Source of the DNA: Negativicoccus massiliensis
GTDB lineage: Bacteria > Bacillota > Negativicutes > Veillonellales > Negativicoccaceae
Length of the DNA: 64,000 nucleotides
Direction: 5' to 3'
Assembly (NCBI GenBank): GCA_900155405.1
Contig: LT700188.1
Coordinates: 62,001-126,000 of the forward strand
Below the pieces are notes generated by a model. It had not been told where the DNA came from and did no database searches. It saw only the letters and a list, made by a program, of their open reading frames with translations. A program made the position numbers and the translations under genes. This document shows positions 10,379-19,912 of this stretch, one piece after another (position 1 is the first letter of the stretch; each line of letters opens with the position of its first letter).

Positions 10379-11281
10379 ATGAAACAAGGCAAACGTTTAG
10401 GTTTAGCAGCAGCCAGTGTAGTAATGGCATTAGCGATCGCGGGTTGCGGTGGCGGTTCCGGCTCCAGCTCCGGCGGAGACAAAGCGGCTTTTGATTTGGC
10501 CAAAGATATTCACGTTATTTCCCGTGAAGACGGTTCCGGTACGCGTGGCGCGTTCGTTGAATTGTTGGGCATTGAAGTCAAAGAGAACGGTAAGAAAGTC
10601 GACCGTACTTTGAGCTCCGCTCAGATTACGAACAGCACCAACGTTATGATGACCAGCGTAGCGAATGACGCATATGCGCTCGGCTACATTTCCCTCGGTT
10701 CGTTGAACGATACCGTAAAAGCGTTGAAAGTTGACGGCGTGGAAGCGACGCCGGCGAACGTCATGAACGGCCAGTACAAATTGGCTCGTCCGTTCAATGT
10801 CGTCATCAACAAAGAAAAAGGTCTGACGCCGCAAGCGCAAGATTTCCTGAAATTTATCCACAGTAAAGAAGGCCAGAAGATCGTTAATGACAATGGCTAC
10901 ATCGCGGTAGATCAAGCTCCGGCGGCGTACACTCCGGCGAACCAGTCCGGCAAAATCGTATGCGCGGGTTCGTCTTCGGTAACTCCGGTCATGGAAAAAT
11001 TGGCGGAAGCTTACCAGAAAGCTAACCCGAACCTGAAAGTCGAAGTTCAGCAGAGCGACTCGACGACCGGTGTTCAATCGGCGATCAGCGGCACGGCCGA
11101 CCTCGGTATGGCGTCGCGTGAATTGAAAGACAGCGAAAAAGGTAAAGTAGACGGTAACGTTATTGCCAAAGACGGCTTGGCGGTTATTGCCAATAAAGCA
11201 AACAGCGTAGAAAACATCAAAGCGGATTCTGTTCGTGACGTTTACATTGGCAAAATTACGAAATGGCAGGATGCGAAATAA
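10379..11281 (+). CDS. pstS: Phosphate ABC transporter substrate-binding lipoprotein, circularly permuted
   Basis: This is the high-affinity phosphate-binding protein for PstCAB. ATG 10379 follows AAAGGAGG; the N-terminus is a lipoprotein signal with lipobox ending at Cys23, then a Gly/Ser linker. The two halves are in reverse order compared with ordinary PstS. Residues about 43-178 carry the usual C-terminal half (ISREDGSGTRGAF near 47-59; GYISLGSLND). Residues about 191-300 carry the usual N-terminal half (GSSSVTPVMEKLAEAY near 198-212; GTADLGMASRELKDSE; VYIGKITKWQD at the very end). Both phosphate-contacting loops (GSSSV, SGTR) are present, so binding should be intact. There is no frameshift. 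First gene of pstSCAB-phoU-phoPR. Confidence 0.93.
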   Translation: MKQGKRLGLAAASVVMALAIAGCGGGSGSSSGGDKAAFDLAKDIHVISREDGSGTRGAFVELLGIEVKENGKKVDRTLSSAQITNSTNVMMTSVANDAYALGYISLGSLNDTVKALKVDGVEATPANVMNGQYKLARPFNVVINKEKGLTPQAQDFLKFIHSKEGQKIVNDNGYIAVDQAPAAYTPANQSGKIVCAGSSSVTPVMEKLAEAYQKANPNLKVEVQQSDSTTGVQSAISGTADLGMASRELKDSEKGKVDGNVIAKDGLAVIANKANSVENIKADSVRDVYIGKITKWQDAK

Positions 11282-11311
11282 CATCTGCCGGTAAGAAGCG
11301 GGAGTGAGCGG

Positions 11312-12175
11312 ATGAATTCGCAGACAAGTGAAAAGTTGATGAGTTGGACGGTGCATGTGATGGCGGCAATGTCCATCGTATGCGTCTTCCTCATCGGGCT
11401 CTTTATCTTTGCCAAAGGAATCCCGCCGATGTTTACCATCGGTTTGCAGGATTTCCTTTTGGGAACAGGTTGGCGTCCGACGGACGTACCGCCCACATAC
11501 GGGATTTTCCCGATGATCATTGGCAGTATGCTGGTCACTCTCGGTGCGATTTTGATGGGCGGACCGGTTGCCTTGGCGGCAGCCGTCTGCCTTTCTTTTT
11601 TTGCACCGGAAAAGTGGCGTCGTGTACTGCGTTCGTTAGTTTTATTATTGGCCGGTATACCTTCAATCGTCTACGGTTTCTTCGGGATGGTTGTCATGGT
11701 GCCGATGGTTCGCGAGTATTTAGGCGGCAACGGCAACAGCGTGTTTACGGCGGCGTTATTGCTTGCCATCATGATTTTGCCGACGATTATTTCGGTCAGC
11801 GAGTCGGCGCTTTCCACAGTACCGGATCGTTACTATGAAGGCGGCCGCGCGCTGGGCTTGACCCATGAACGCACCGTGGTCGGGATCATGGTGCCGGCGG
11901 CTTCGGGCGGTATCTTGGCGTCGTTTGTCTTGGGCATCGGCCGCGCGGTCGGTGAAACGATGGCCGTTATTATGGTCGCGGGTAACCAGGCGGTGATTCC
12001 GTCATCACTTTGGGACGGGACGCGTACTTTGACGGCCAATGTCGTTTTGGAAATGGGTTACGCGGCAGACCTGCACAGAGAAGCGTTGATCGCGACCGGC
12101 GCCATTTTGTTTATTATGATTTTGTTATTGAATACGCTGTTCCTGTTTTTACGTGAAAGGCTGGTTAAATCATGA
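11312..12175 (+). CDS. pstC: Phosphate ABC transporter permease PstC
   Basis: PstC is one of the two membrane permeases of the Pst phosphate importer. About six hydrophobic segments are visible, the first at residues 11-34. The EAA-like coupling loop reads ALSTVPDRYYEGGRALGLTHERTVVGIMVPAA, which docks on PstB. Length is 287 residues. It starts 30 bases after pstS and its end overlaps pstA by four bases (ATGA). Confidence 0.94.
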   Translation: MNSQTSEKLMSWTVHVMAAMSIVCVFLIGLFIFAKGIPPMFTIGLQDFLLGTGWRPTDVPPTYGIFPMIIGSMLVTLGAILMGGPVALAAAVCLSFFAPEKWRRVLRSLVLLLAGIPSIVYGFFGMVVMVPMVREYLGGNGNSVFTAALLLAIMILPTIISVSESALSTVPDRYYEGGRALGLTHERTVVGIMVPAASGGILASFVLGIGRAVGETMAVIMVAGNQAVIPSSLWDGTRTLTANVVLEMGYAADLHREALIATGAILFIMILLLNTLFLFLRERLVKS

Positions 12176-13008
12176 GCAAACGTCGTGGGGAGCCGCGCGG
12201 CGCCTATGAATGGATCGTACAGGCAGCGGTTTGGCTGGGCATTATGCTCACGATGGGGGTCTTGGTGTACTTGCTGGTACACATCCTTTGGAACGGTATT
12301 CCGTTCGTGACCGCCGATCTGTTTGCTTATAAGTACAATACATCCAACGTTTCGCTCTTTCCGTCATTGATCACGACGATTTACCTGACTGTCGGCACAT
12401 TGCTTTTGGCGATACCGCTGGGCGTAGGTACCGCCGTGTATATGACGGAATACGCGCAACGCGACTCGTGGTTGGTAAAATGGGTTCGGATGGCCAGCGA
12501 AACGCTCGCCGGGATTCCTTCCATTGTGTACGGTTTATTCGGCTTTTTATTTTTCGTTATTTTCTTGCAACTGGGATATTCATTGATATCCGGTGTTTTG
12601 ACAATGACGATTCTCGTGCTCCCCTTTGTCATTAAGACAACGGAAGAAGCGCTTTTGACCGTGCCGACCGGTTTGCGCGAAGGCAGCTACGGCTTGGGCG
12701 TAGGTAAACGGGACACTATTTTAAAAATTATTTTGCCGGTAGCCGGCCGCGGGATTGTGGCAGGCATAATTCTGGCGATCGGCCGTATCGTCGGTGAAAC
12801 AGTCGCGTTGATGTATACGATCGGCACCGTTCCGGAAATTCCGGGCAATCTGATGCAGTCCGGCCGAACGATGGCGATTCACATGTACGCGCTTTCCAGC
12901 GAAGGGATTCACACGGATAAAGCGTACGCCACCGGCGTTATCTTGATTGTAGTCGTAGTTTTGATGAACGAGATTTCCTCGCTCGTCATGAATAAATGGA
13001 GAAAATAG
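12172..13008 (+). CDS. pstA: Phosphate ABC transporter permease PstA
   Basis: PstA is the second permease subunit. It has an N-terminal membrane segment at about residues 19-43, further hydrophobic segments, and the coupling loop ALLTVPTGLREGSYGLGVGK followed by ILPVAGRGIVAGIILAIGR. Length, 278 residues, is normal. It overlaps pstC by four bases and pstB starts at the next base after its stop, so subunit synthesis is probably coupled. Confidence 0.94.
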   Translation: MSKRRGEPRGAYEWIVQAAVWLGIMLTMGVLVYLLVHILWNGIPFVTADLFAYKYNTSNVSLFPSLITTIYLTVGTLLLAIPLGVGTAVYMTEYAQRDSWLVKWVRMASETLAGIPSIVYGLFGFLFFVIFLQLGYSLISGVLTMTILVLPFVIKTTEEALLTVPTGLREGSYGLGVGKRDTILKIILPVAGRGIVAGIILAIGRIVGETVALMYTIGTVPEIPGNLMQSGRTMAIHMYALSSEGIHTDKAYATGVILIVVVVLMNEISSLVMNKWRK

Positions 13009-13764
13009 ATGTCCGACTTGGCTTTTGAAATAAAGAACTTAAACCTCTATTATGGGGAAAAACAAGCGCTCTTTGATGTCAATATGGAGATTGAAGAACG
13101 CTCGATCACCGCGTTGATCGGACCGTCGGGTTGCGGCAAGTCGACATTCTTACGCGTGCTTAACCGTATGAATGATTTGATTGAAGGCTGTCGGATCACC
13201 GGCGAAGTATTGTATCGCGGACAAGACATATTTGATGTAAACGACATCAATCAACTGCGCAGACAGATCGGGATGGTATTCCAAAAGCCGAACCCGTTCC
13301 CGATGAGCATTTATGATAACATCACGTTTGCATTGAAATCGATGGGGATCAAAAAGAAATCGATTTTGGATGAAACGGTGGAACGCAGTTTGAAACAGGC
13401 TTCCATTTGGGACGAAGTCAGCGACCGTCTGCATGAAAGCGCGCTCGCTCTTTCCGGCGGTCAGCAGCAACGTATTTGCATCGCTCGCGCGCTGGCGGTC
13501 GATCCCGAAGTGATTCTCATGGATGAACCGACGTCCGCGCTCGATCCGATTTCCACATTGAAAATCGAAAACCTGATTGAAGAATTGAAACAGCAATACA
13601 CCATCGTCCTGGTTACGCACAATATGCAACAGGCGGCGCGTTGCTCAGACTCGACGGCGTTTTTCCTGTTGGGCGAAGTGATTGAAAAGGATGCGACGGA
13701 TGTCATCTTTACGAACCCCAAGGAGCAGCGCACGGAAGATTATGTAACCGGACGTTTCGGTTGA
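13009..13764 (+). CDS. pstB: Phosphate ABC transporter ATP-binding protein PstB
   Basis: PstB is the ATPase that powers phosphate import. Walker A is GPSGCGKST (near residues 38-46), the signature is [15 protein letters not shown], Walker B is [13 protein letters not shown], and the switch His is in [11 protein letters not shown]. Length, 251 residues, is normal. It directly follows pstA. A TATAAT box between pstB and phoU suggests an extra internal promoter. Confidence 0.96.
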   Translation: MSDLAFEIKNLNLYYGEKQALFDVNMEIEERSITALIGPSGCGKSTFLRVLNRMNDLIEGCRITGEVLYRGQDIFDVNDINQLRRQIGMVFQKPNPFPMSIYDNITFALKSMGIKKKSILDETVERSLKQASIWDEVSDRLHESALALSGGQQQRICIARALAVDPEVILMDEPTSALDPISTLKIENLIEELKQQYTIVLVTHNMQQAARCSDSTAFFLLGEVIEKDATDVIFTNPKEQRTEDYVTGRFG

Positions 13765-13785
13765 ACGGAAAAACGTTCGACTTGG

Positions 13786-13791
13786 TATAAT
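13786..13791 (+). promoter_or_regulatory. Possible internal promoter before phoU
   Basis: TATAAT followed by AAAAG lies 16 bases before the phoU start. The nearest -35-like sequence (TTGAAC 13761-13766) has a long 19-base spacer. It could give phoU-phoPR a basal level independent of the PhoP box. Confidence 0.4.
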
Positions 13792-13807
13792 AAAAGCGAG
13801 GTATATT

Positions 13808-14449
13808 GTGGTCAGAATCCGATTAGAACGCGAACTCAACGAGTTGCGTAACGACATCATTACGGTCGGCAGCTGGACGGACGATGTGTTGCAAATGGCA
13901 TCGACGATTTTCCAAGACGGAGACAGCGTTCCGTACAAGGAAGTCGATGAGGCCGTGCGTCGTATCGTTTCCGCCAAGCGCAAGCTGGAGGAAAACTGTT
14001 TGCGTCTTTTGGCAAGTGAACAGCCGTTGGCATCCGATTTCCGACTGGTGTCGGCGATCTTCAAAATAGCGTCTCATGTAAAACGTATCGGGGAACTCGC
14101 CGGCGCGTTGGTAGAACTTGCCGACGAAAGTGAAATGCGCTCAGACCCGGCATGGGATATCCTGGAAGATATGCTTGCCGAAGGCCGCGACATGCTGCAC
14201 AGCGCGTTGCGCTCACTGGTCCGCTTTGATACGGATTTGGCGCAACGCACGATCGATCGTGATGATACTGTCGACCGGCTGTTTCGTCAGTTGCGCGAAG
14301 AAATTATTCGAGAATTACGGGAAGGCGACTCGCCGGATCCCTTGCTGCCCGATGCCTTGCTGATGGGAAAATTCTTGGAGAAGATCGGCGACCACGCCGC
14401 ATCCTCTGCGGAATGGGTTTTATTTGCCATCGGCGATCGGCGGGAGTGA
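13808..14449 (+). CDS. phoU: Phosphate signalling protein PhoU
   Basis: PhoU links Pst transporter activity to the PhoR kinase, keeping the regulon off when phosphate is plentiful. The 213-residue helical protein shows the two PhoU repeats, with metal-binding-type motifs near DEAVRR and DRDDTVDRLFRQLREE, and ends MGKFLEKIGDHAASSAEWV, which matches the family (LERIGDHA). The start is GTG 13808 with GCGAGG upstream. phoP begins six bases after the stop. Confidence 0.93.
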   Translation: MVRIRLERELNELRNDIITVGSWTDDVLQMASTIFQDGDSVPYKEVDEAVRRIVSAKRKLEENCLRLLASEQPLASDFRLVSAIFKIASHVKRIGELAGALVELADESEMRSDPAWDILEDMLAEGRDMLHSALRSLVRFDTDLAQRTIDRDDTVDRLFRQLREEIIRELREGDSPDPLLPDALLMGKFLEKIGDHAASSAEWVLFAIGDRRE

Positions 14450-14455
14450 AAATTT

Positions 14456-15139
14456 ATGGCCTTAATTTATTGTGTAGAAGACGATGAAAATATCCGCGAC
14501 CTCATGGTGTACGCGCTGGAGAGTCAGCAGTACGAAGTCGGTAAATTCGAATCGGGCGAAGAATTGTTTGCGGCGCTGGAAGAAAAAGTACCGGATCTGA
14601 TATTGCTCGATATTATGTTGCCCGGCGACGACGGCTTGACTATTTTGCGTAAATTACGGAGCCATGCGGCCTATGACGGTGTGATGGTGATTTTAGTGAC
14701 GGCGAAGAGCGCGGAATATGATGTCATCACAGGTCTCGATATCGGCGCTGACGATTACATTCGCAAGCCGTTCGGGATTATGGAAATGATTTCCCGCGTG
14801 CGCGCCGTATTACGACGACAGGGCTACCGCGCATTCGCAGGTGATGTGTATGAATGCGGGCCGATTCGTTTGGATCGCAAACGCTACCGCGTGCAGGTGG
14901 ACGGCGAAGATGTGACGCTCACGGCCAAAGAATTTGACTTACTCGCGTACCTGTTGCTGAATAAAGAAATCGTTCTTTCCCGCGAACAGATTATGGAACA
15001 CGTTTGGGAGATTACGCATTTCATTGAAAGCCGCACGGTCGACATGCACATTATGAGTCTGCGCCAAAAACTTGGCGACGCGGGAAGCATGATTCAAACG
15101 GTGCGCGGCGTCGGCTACAAACTGGGTGAAGAACGATGA
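14456..15139 (+). CDS. phoP: Phosphate-type response regulator (OmpR family)
   Basis: The receiver domain (residues 1-120) has the acidic pocket EDD at 8-10, phospho-acceptor Asp52 in LLDIMLPGDDG, and Lys in VTAKSAEYD. A winged-helix DNA-binding domain follows (LTAKEFDLLAYLLLN, then SRTVDMHIMSLRQKLG). Length is 227 residues. Because it lies after pstSCAB-phoU and is coupled to a histidine kinase by a four-base overlap, it is called PhoP (PhoB in Proteobacteria). Its likely target is the TTTACA direct repeat before pstS. Confidence 0.9.
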   Translation: MALIYCVEDDENIRDLMVYALESQQYEVGKFESGEELFAALEEKVPDLILLDIMLPGDDGLTILRKLRSHAAYDGVMVILVTAKSAEYDVITGLDIGADDYIRKPFGIMEMISRVRAVLRRQGYRAFAGDVYECGPIRLDRKRYRVQVDGEDVTLTAKEFDLLAYLLLNKEIVLSREQIMEHVWEITHFIESRTVDMHIMSLRQKLGDAGSMIQTVRGVGYKLGEER

Positions 15140-16920
15140 AAAAAAGCATCTATTCCGCATTGGTGAGCATCAGTATCATAGCGGTGCTGTTGACTTTACT
15201 GGCAAGCATGTGGTTTTACTATTCCGGTGTCCGCAAAGAAGCGGAAACGCATCTCCAACAGATGACGACCGTACTGGCGGACGGCATGCGCAATCAACCG
15301 GTGCCGGTCGATTGGCTGGCGGCGTCAGTGGCCGGTATCGACGACATGACGCGCGTGACTTGGATCGATGCGTCGGGGAAAGTCCGTTTTGAATCGGCGT
15401 ACAACGCGGACCAAATGGAAAACCATCTGGAGCGCGAAGAAGTAAAAGCTGCCCTGGCCCATGGCGAAGGCGCGAGCCGTCGGGAATCCGGTACGCTGGC
15501 GCGGGAAACTTCGTACTACGCGCTGCGTTTGCAAGACGGTTCGATCTTGCGTACGGCGGTGGATCGCGGCAGTTTATTCGCGATTATGCAACGTACGTTG
15601 CCGGGCGTTTTGGGCGTGCTGGCGGTCATCCTGATCGCTTGCTTCTTCCTAGCCGGTTACTTGACGCGGCATCTTTTGAAGCCGTTGCGCCAGGCGGGGG
15701 ATTCGGTAGAGGCGATGATCTCGGGTCAACCGGTACCCTACATGCTCGGCGTGCCGGAACTGGATCCGATCTTAGCGAGAACACGTGCGCAGCAGGAAAA
15801 AATTTCGCATTACATTGATGAAATTAATGACGAACGCAACCGCACCCGTCGCATGATGGACACGCTTACGGAAGGCGTCATTTTGCTGGACCGCGGTCAA
15901 TCGATCTTGGACTACAATGATGTCACCGCCAAGATTTTCCAATTGAACGGCGATGTGCACGGGCAAAGCGCGGCCGCGTTGGATCAACGCTCCGCGTGGC
16001 TGACCTGCATTCAGGACGCCATGAAAACCGGTGAATCGTCCACCGAACTTACTTTGGGCGAGCGGGTTTATCGCGTACGCGCCCGCCGTACGGAAAGCAG
16101 TAATAATGACTTTACCGTATTGCTGGTCGTTCGCGATGTGACGGAAACCGCCTTGGCGGAACAACGCCGCCGCGAATTTTCGGCGAACGTTTCGCATGAA
16201 TTGAATACGCCGCTTACTTCGATCCGCGGCTACGCCGAGTTGCTTTTGAACGGCATGTATCATAATGCCGACGAAGTGAAGAACTTCGCGCGGCGGATGA
16301 TTCAGGAATCGAATCGTCTGCTGGGGCTCATTCAAAACATCATGCGTCTGTCGCGTATTGAAGAGGCGAATGAACCGTATCAATGGCAAAACGTGTCGCT
16401 TCATTACATTGCCGAGCAGGTGACCGATCTTTTGGAAATGCAGTCCGAGAAAAAGAACATTCGGATGCAGGTGCACGGCGATCAGGGTTACGTCTTCGGC
16501 GATGCCCGTCTGCTTTTTGAACTCGTTTTGAATTTGGCGGATAACGCGGTCAAATACAATCGTGAGGGCGGCAGTGTGGATGTTACTATCCGGGACGGCG
16601 AAGACGACGTGACATTGACGGTGAAAGATACCGGTCTCGGTATCCCCATTGAACAGCAAAATTATATTTTTGAACGTTTTTATCGCGTGGAACAAAGCCG
16701 TTCGAAAGAGACCGGCGGTTCCGGTCTGGGCCTGGCGATTGTTAAACATATCGTTACCTTGCACCACGGTGAGCTGGACTTGGCGAGTCAGCCGAAGGAA
16801 GGCACCGCGATTACGGTAACCTTACCGAAAACGCAACCCGACGCGGCGGAAACCGGCAAAGCGCAAAGCGCTGATGTCGCGACCGATGACGGCGCCGTTT
16901 CCCACGTCGTAACGAAATAA
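15136..16920 (+). CDS. phoR: Phosphate sensor histidine kinase
   Basis: The 594-residue membrane kinase has hydrophobic segments at residues 8-29 and about 154-176 flanking an extracytoplasmic region of ~120 residues. A PAS-like domain follows (about 235-340), then HisKA with phospho-acceptor His354 (SANVSHELNTPLTSI). The HATPase domain has N box NLADNAVKYN, G1 VKDTGLGIP and G2 GGSGLGLAIVKHIV. It partners with the response regulator just upstream. The last 30 residues are a low-complexity tail. A strong terminator ends the operon. Confidence 0.9.
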   Translation: MKKSIYSALVSISIIAVLLTLLASMWFYYSGVRKEAETHLQQMTTVLADGMRNQPVPVDWLAASVAGIDDMTRVTWIDASGKVRFESAYNADQMENHLEREEVKAALAHGEGASRRESGTLARETSYYALRLQDGSILRTAVDRGSLFAIMQRTLPGVLGVLAVILIACFFLAGYLTRHLLKPLRQAGDSVEAMISGQPVPYMLGVPELDPILARTRAQQEKISHYIDEINDERNRTRRMMDTLTEGVILLDRGQSILDYNDVTAKIFQLNGDVHGQSAAALDQRSAWLTCIQDAMKTGESSTELTLGERVYRVRARRTESSNNDFTVLLVVRDVTETALAEQRRREFSANVSHELNTPLTSIRGYAELLLNGMYHNADEVKNFARRMIQESNRLLGLIQNIMRLSRIEEANEPYQWQNVSLHYIAEQVTDLLEMQSEKKNIRMQVHGDQGYVFGDARLLFELVLNLADNAVKYNREGGSVDVTIRDGEDDVTLTVKDTGLGIPIEQQNYIFERFYRVEQSRSKETGGSGLGLAIVKHIVTLHHGELDLASQPKEGTAITVTLPKTQPDAAETGKAQSADVATDDGAVSHVVTK

Positions 16921-16922
16921 GC

Positions 16923-16953
16923 AAACAGCCGTCTTAATAAGACGGCTGTTTTT
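16923..16953 (+). terminator. Intrinsic terminator of the pst-pho operon
   Basis: Stem AAACAGCCGTCTT / AAGACGGCTGTTT around AATA (or a slightly smaller loop), followed by T-run. Confidence 0.92.
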
Positions 16954-17033
16954 CTGTGTCAAAACACATTGTCTGAAAACAAATGCGCATGACCCGTTTT
17001 ACTCTGCTTCGGGTAATCGCATGCGGACAAATG

Positions 17034-17042
17034 TGCTATAAT
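17034..17042 (+). promoter_or_regulatory. Extended -10 promoter
   Basis: TGCTATAAT, then AAAAGA, 33 bases before the aminotransferase start; short leader with GAAGG. No clear -35 box. Confidence 0.6.
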
Positions 17043-17074
17043 AAAAGACAATTTGAAGGAAGCGAGGGATAGTC

Positions 17075-18325
17075 ATGGCGATAAGTGTAGCAGCACCGCA
17101 AGCCTATGGAAAAAAGCCGAATGATGTGATTTTCGGCGCGAATGATGCGGCGGTCAAAGTGGCGCAGAAATACGGCAAAGAAAAAGTAACCAACGCGACC
17201 ATCGGCGCGATTTTGGACGAGAATGAAGAGTTGGTGTGCCTGCCGACGGTAGAGAAGGTATACCGCGGCCTTTCGATGCGTGACGTGATTCAGTACGCGC
17301 CGATCGCGGGCCTGCCGGATTTCCTTACCGAAGTGCAGAATCGTTGCTTCGGCGCGTACCGACCCACGGCGGAGATCGCGGCGGTGGCCACGGCCGGCGG
17401 CACCGGCGGCATTCACAACACCATTCATAATTACACCGAATGGGGCGATGAAGTGTTGACCAGCGACTGGTACTGGGGCGCGTACAGCGTGCTTTGCAAT
17501 GACAACGGTCGCAAACTTCGCACCTTCCGCTTGTTTACCGATGATCTGCAATGGAATCAGGACGATTTCGCGCAGCATGTGGAAGAGATCGCGGCGCGCC
17601 AGGATCAGGTACTCGTGATTTTGAACACGCCGGCGCACAATCCGACCGGTTACAGCCTTTCCGACGAAGACTGGCGGCAGGCGTTGGGAACGCTGAAAGA
17701 AGTCGCGGCGCGTCCGGAGAAACATGTGATCCTTCTCGTCGATGTGTCGTACCTGGATTTCGCGGGCGATGAAGAAACGTCGCGGAGCTTTTTCCGTCAC
17801 TTCGAAAATTTGCCGGAGAATTTGCTCGTGGTCGTTTGCTACAGCATGTCCAAAGGATTTACCATGTACGGACAGCGTATCGGCGCGATGATCGGCATCA
17901 CATCTTCGCCGCAAATCGCGCAGGAATTTAAAGACATCAACCAATATACCGGTCGGGCGACCTGGTCGAATATCAATCGGGCCGGCATGCAAACATTGGT
18001 TACGATCAGTCAGGACGCGAAACTTTTGCAACAGTTCCAAGCGGAACAGGCGGAATACTTCGCGCTTATCCGTGATCGCGCCGCGATCTTCATGGAGGAA
18101 GCGGCCGAGGTGGAACTGCCGGTTTTGCCGTATCGCGCCGGCTTTTTCCTGAGCGTGCCGAGCCGTGATTCAAAAGCGGTGTGCGCGCTGATGAACCGGG
18201 ATAATATTTTCCCCGTACCGTTGAAAGCCGGTGTGCGTTTGGCGGTGTGCGCGGTCACCAAAGCCAAGATGCCGGGCATTGCGACCAAACTCAAAGCGGC
18301 CTGGGAACAAGTCGAACACGCGTAA
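17075..18325 (+). CDS. PLP-dependent aminotransferase, aspartate/aromatic type
   Basis: This is a fold-type I, class I/II aminotransferase of 416 residues. Visible are the glycine-rich cofactor loop TAGGTGGIHN, the proline-containing active-site segment ILNTPAHNPTGY, Asp/Tyr in LLVDVSYLDF, the Schiff-base lysine in YSMSKGFTMYGQRIG, and the C-terminal substrate-binding Arg in GVRLAVCAVTKAKM. The spacing around the lysine (SK..TMYGQRIG) resembles aspartate/aromatic aminotransferases of subgroup I-alpha rather than the histidinol-phosphate type. Substrate cannot be set from sequence alone; aspartate or an aromatic amino acid is likely. It stands alone between its own promoter and terminator. Confidence 0.85.
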   Translation: MAISVAAPQAYGKKPNDVIFGANDAAVKVAQKYGKEKVTNATIGAILDENEELVCLPTVEKVYRGLSMRDVIQYAPIAGLPDFLTEVQNRCFGAYRPTAEIAAVATAGGTGGIHNTIHNYTEWGDEVLTSDWYWGAYSVLCNDNGRKLRTFRLFTDDLQWNQDDFAQHVEEIAARQDQVLVILNTPAHNPTGYSLSDEDWRQALGTLKEVAARPEKHVILLVDVSYLDFAGDEETSRSFFRHFENLPENLLVVVCYSMSKGFTMYGQRIGAMIGITSSPQIAQEFKDINQYTGRATWSNINRAGMQTLVTISQDAKLLQQFQAEQAEYFALIRDRAAIFMEEAAEVELPVLPYRAGFFLSVPSRDSKAVCALMNRDNIFPVPLKAGVRLAVCAVTKAKMPGIATKLKAAWEQVEHA

Positions 18326-18351
18326 AAAGTTCCGCTTCGGCGGAACTTTTT
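18325..18351 (+). terminator. Intrinsic terminator with UUCG loop
   Basis: Stem AAAAGTTCCGC / GCGGAACTTTT closed by a TTCG tetraloop, overlapping the last base of the aminotransferase stop codon. Confidence 0.93.
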
Positions 18352-18365
18352 CTTTGCCCTGAAAC

Positions 18366-18394
18366 TTGTTTCTGACACTGTTTTTCGTTATACT
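18366..18394 (+). promoter_or_regulatory. Probable promoter of lpxC-fabZ-lpxA
   Basis: TTGTTT (18366-18371), 17-base spacer, TATACT (18389-18394), 54 bases before the lpxC start. Confidence 0.5.
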
Positions 18395-18447
18395 TAATAA
18401 ATAGGCTAATTTGTTAATTATTAAAATTTGCAACGCAAGGAGTCCGG

Positions 18448-19296
18448 ATGAGTTTACAACAGACAATCGCCAAAAAAGTGACCTACTCGGGGATCGGTTT
18501 GCACTCCGGGCAACCGGTGCGGCTTTCGTTTGTTCCCGCGCCGGTGGATAGCGGGATTCGGTTTCGCCGCACGGATATTTCGGAAAATGATACGGTCGCC
18601 GCGCGGATTCGTTATGTGACGAATACGATGCGGGCGACGACACTTGAAAACGGAGCGGTCATGGTGACTACCGTCGAGCATGTCCTGAGCGCGATTCGGG
18701 CGCTGGAGATCGATAATATCATCGTGGAACTGGACTCAGTCGAGCCGCCGGTCGGCGACGGCAGCGCGGCGGTATTCGTGGGGCTGCTGGACGAAGCGGG
18801 CATTGTGACGCAGGACGCGGAACGCCGCTGCTTACCCGTGACAAAAAGTGTCGGTGTGTACGATACGCCGAATGACAGATTTATTGTCGCCTTGCCGTAT
18901 GACGGTTTTCGCGTTACTTTCCTGGCCGAAAAAGAAGACCATCCGTTACTGCGGTTGCAGGCGATGGATATTGAAATCACAACGGAAAATTACCGTAACA
19001 GCATTATGCGGGCGCGCACGATCGGTTTTACGGAGGAGCTGGAGCAACTGCGCAAAATGGGACTGGGGCGCGGCGGGACGCTGGAAAACGCCGTGGTGTA
19101 TTCGCCGACGGAAGTGCTTTCCGAATTGCGGTACCCGGACGAAGTAGTGCGCCATAAGATTCTCGACGTGATCGGTGATCTGGCCTTGGCGGGGCCGTTG
19201 AAAGCGCATATCATTGCGCGCAAGTCCGGTCATCAACTGAATACGGAGCTGGCTCGCCGTTTAGTCGAGTCGGTCGCAAAGGGGGATCCGGTATGA
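18448..19296 (+). CDS. lpxC: UDP-3-O-acyl-N-acetylglucosamine deacetylase
   Basis: LpxC is the zinc deacetylase that commits UDP-acyl-GlcNAc to lipid A synthesis. Residues fitting the zinc site are His78 (TTVEHVLSAI) and the HKILDVIGD motif near the C-terminus (His and Asp four residues apart). SGIGLHSG is the typical N-terminal motif and LARRLVESV is near the end. Length, 282 residues, is slightly short but without a visible gap. AAGGAG precedes ATG 18448. It overlaps fabZ by four bases. A lipid A enzyme in a Firmicute-type genome is the clearest sign of a diderm Negativicute. Confidence 0.96.
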   Translation: MSLQQTIAKKVTYSGIGLHSGQPVRLSFVPAPVDSGIRFRRTDISENDTVAARIRYVTNTMRATTLENGAVMVTTVEHVLSAIRALEIDNIIVELDSVEPPVGDGSAAVFVGLLDEAGIVTQDAERRCLPVTKSVGVYDTPNDRFIVALPYDGFRVTFLAEKEDHPLLRLQAMDIEITTENYRNSIMRARTIGFTEELEQLRKMGLGRGGTLENAVVYSPTEVLSELRYPDEVVRHKILDVIGDLALAGPLKAHIIARKSGHQLNTELARRLVESVAKGDPV

Positions 19297-19733
19297 AACT
19301 TGAAGTTACTGAAATTATGGAAATTTTGCCGCATCGCTACCCCATGTTGCTGGTGGATCGTATGTTAGAATTGGAACCGATGAAACGCGCCGTCGGCATC
19401 AAAAACGTGACGATGAACGATCCGTATTTTCAAGGCCATTTTCCCGGAAATCCGATTATGCCGGGCGTGCTTCTATGCGAAGCCATGGCGCAAGTCGCCG
19501 GTGTAGCCCTGTTATATCCGGAAGAGCATCGCGGCATGACGCCGATGTTCACCGGAATGGATAAAGTTCGTTTTCGTTCGTCGGTGCGACCGGGAGATAC
19601 CTTCCGTAGCGAAATCGAAATACTGAAAACCAAGGGAAATGTAGGGAAAATCGCCTGCCGCGGATATGTGGGCGAAAAGCTGGCTGTGCAAGGCGAATTC
19701 ATGTTTTATCTTTCCCCCAAGGAAGACAATTAA
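19293..19733 (+). CDS. fabZ: 3-hydroxyacyl-[ACP] dehydratase
   Basis: FabZ dehydrates 3-hydroxyacyl-ACP and so balances hydroxyacyl chains between fatty acids and lipid A. The hot-dog fold motifs are clear: HRYPMLLVDR, then catalytic His in FQGHFPGNPIMPGV and Glu in LLCEAMAQVAG. Length is 146 residues. It overlaps lpxC by four bases (ATGA); lpxC-fabZ-lpxA adjacency is common in diderm bacteria. Confidence 0.96.
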   Translation: MKLEVTEIMEILPHRYPMLLVDRMLELEPMKRAVGIKNVTMNDPYFQGHFPGNPIMPGVLLCEAMAQVAGVALLYPEEHRGMTPMFTGMDKVRFRSSVRPGDTFRSEIEILKTKGNVGKIACRGYVGEKLAVQGEFMFYLSPKEDN

Positions 19734-19912
19734 AAAGCATGAATTAAGTCAAAAACGTGAGTAATTCATTGAATTTCCATTCCAGACATCGCTAATTGCA
19801 TGAGAAAGCGTAAAATGGCAGTTATATATTTGCCCGAAATACGGATTATAAAATAAACAATAAAACGGAACTGATTCATACAGTTTACATAGCAAATAGC
19901 GGGAGAGATAGT

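Noticed and set aside
10379-11281. PstS as two fused partial genes or a frameshifted pseudogene
   Set aside because: One continuous frame with signal peptide, ribosome site and both ligand loops; the total length equals one complete domain.
10430-11356. 308-codon minus-strand frame
   Set aside because: Shadow of pstS; composition is arginine/phenylalanine-rich as expected from antisense of a GC-rich gene.
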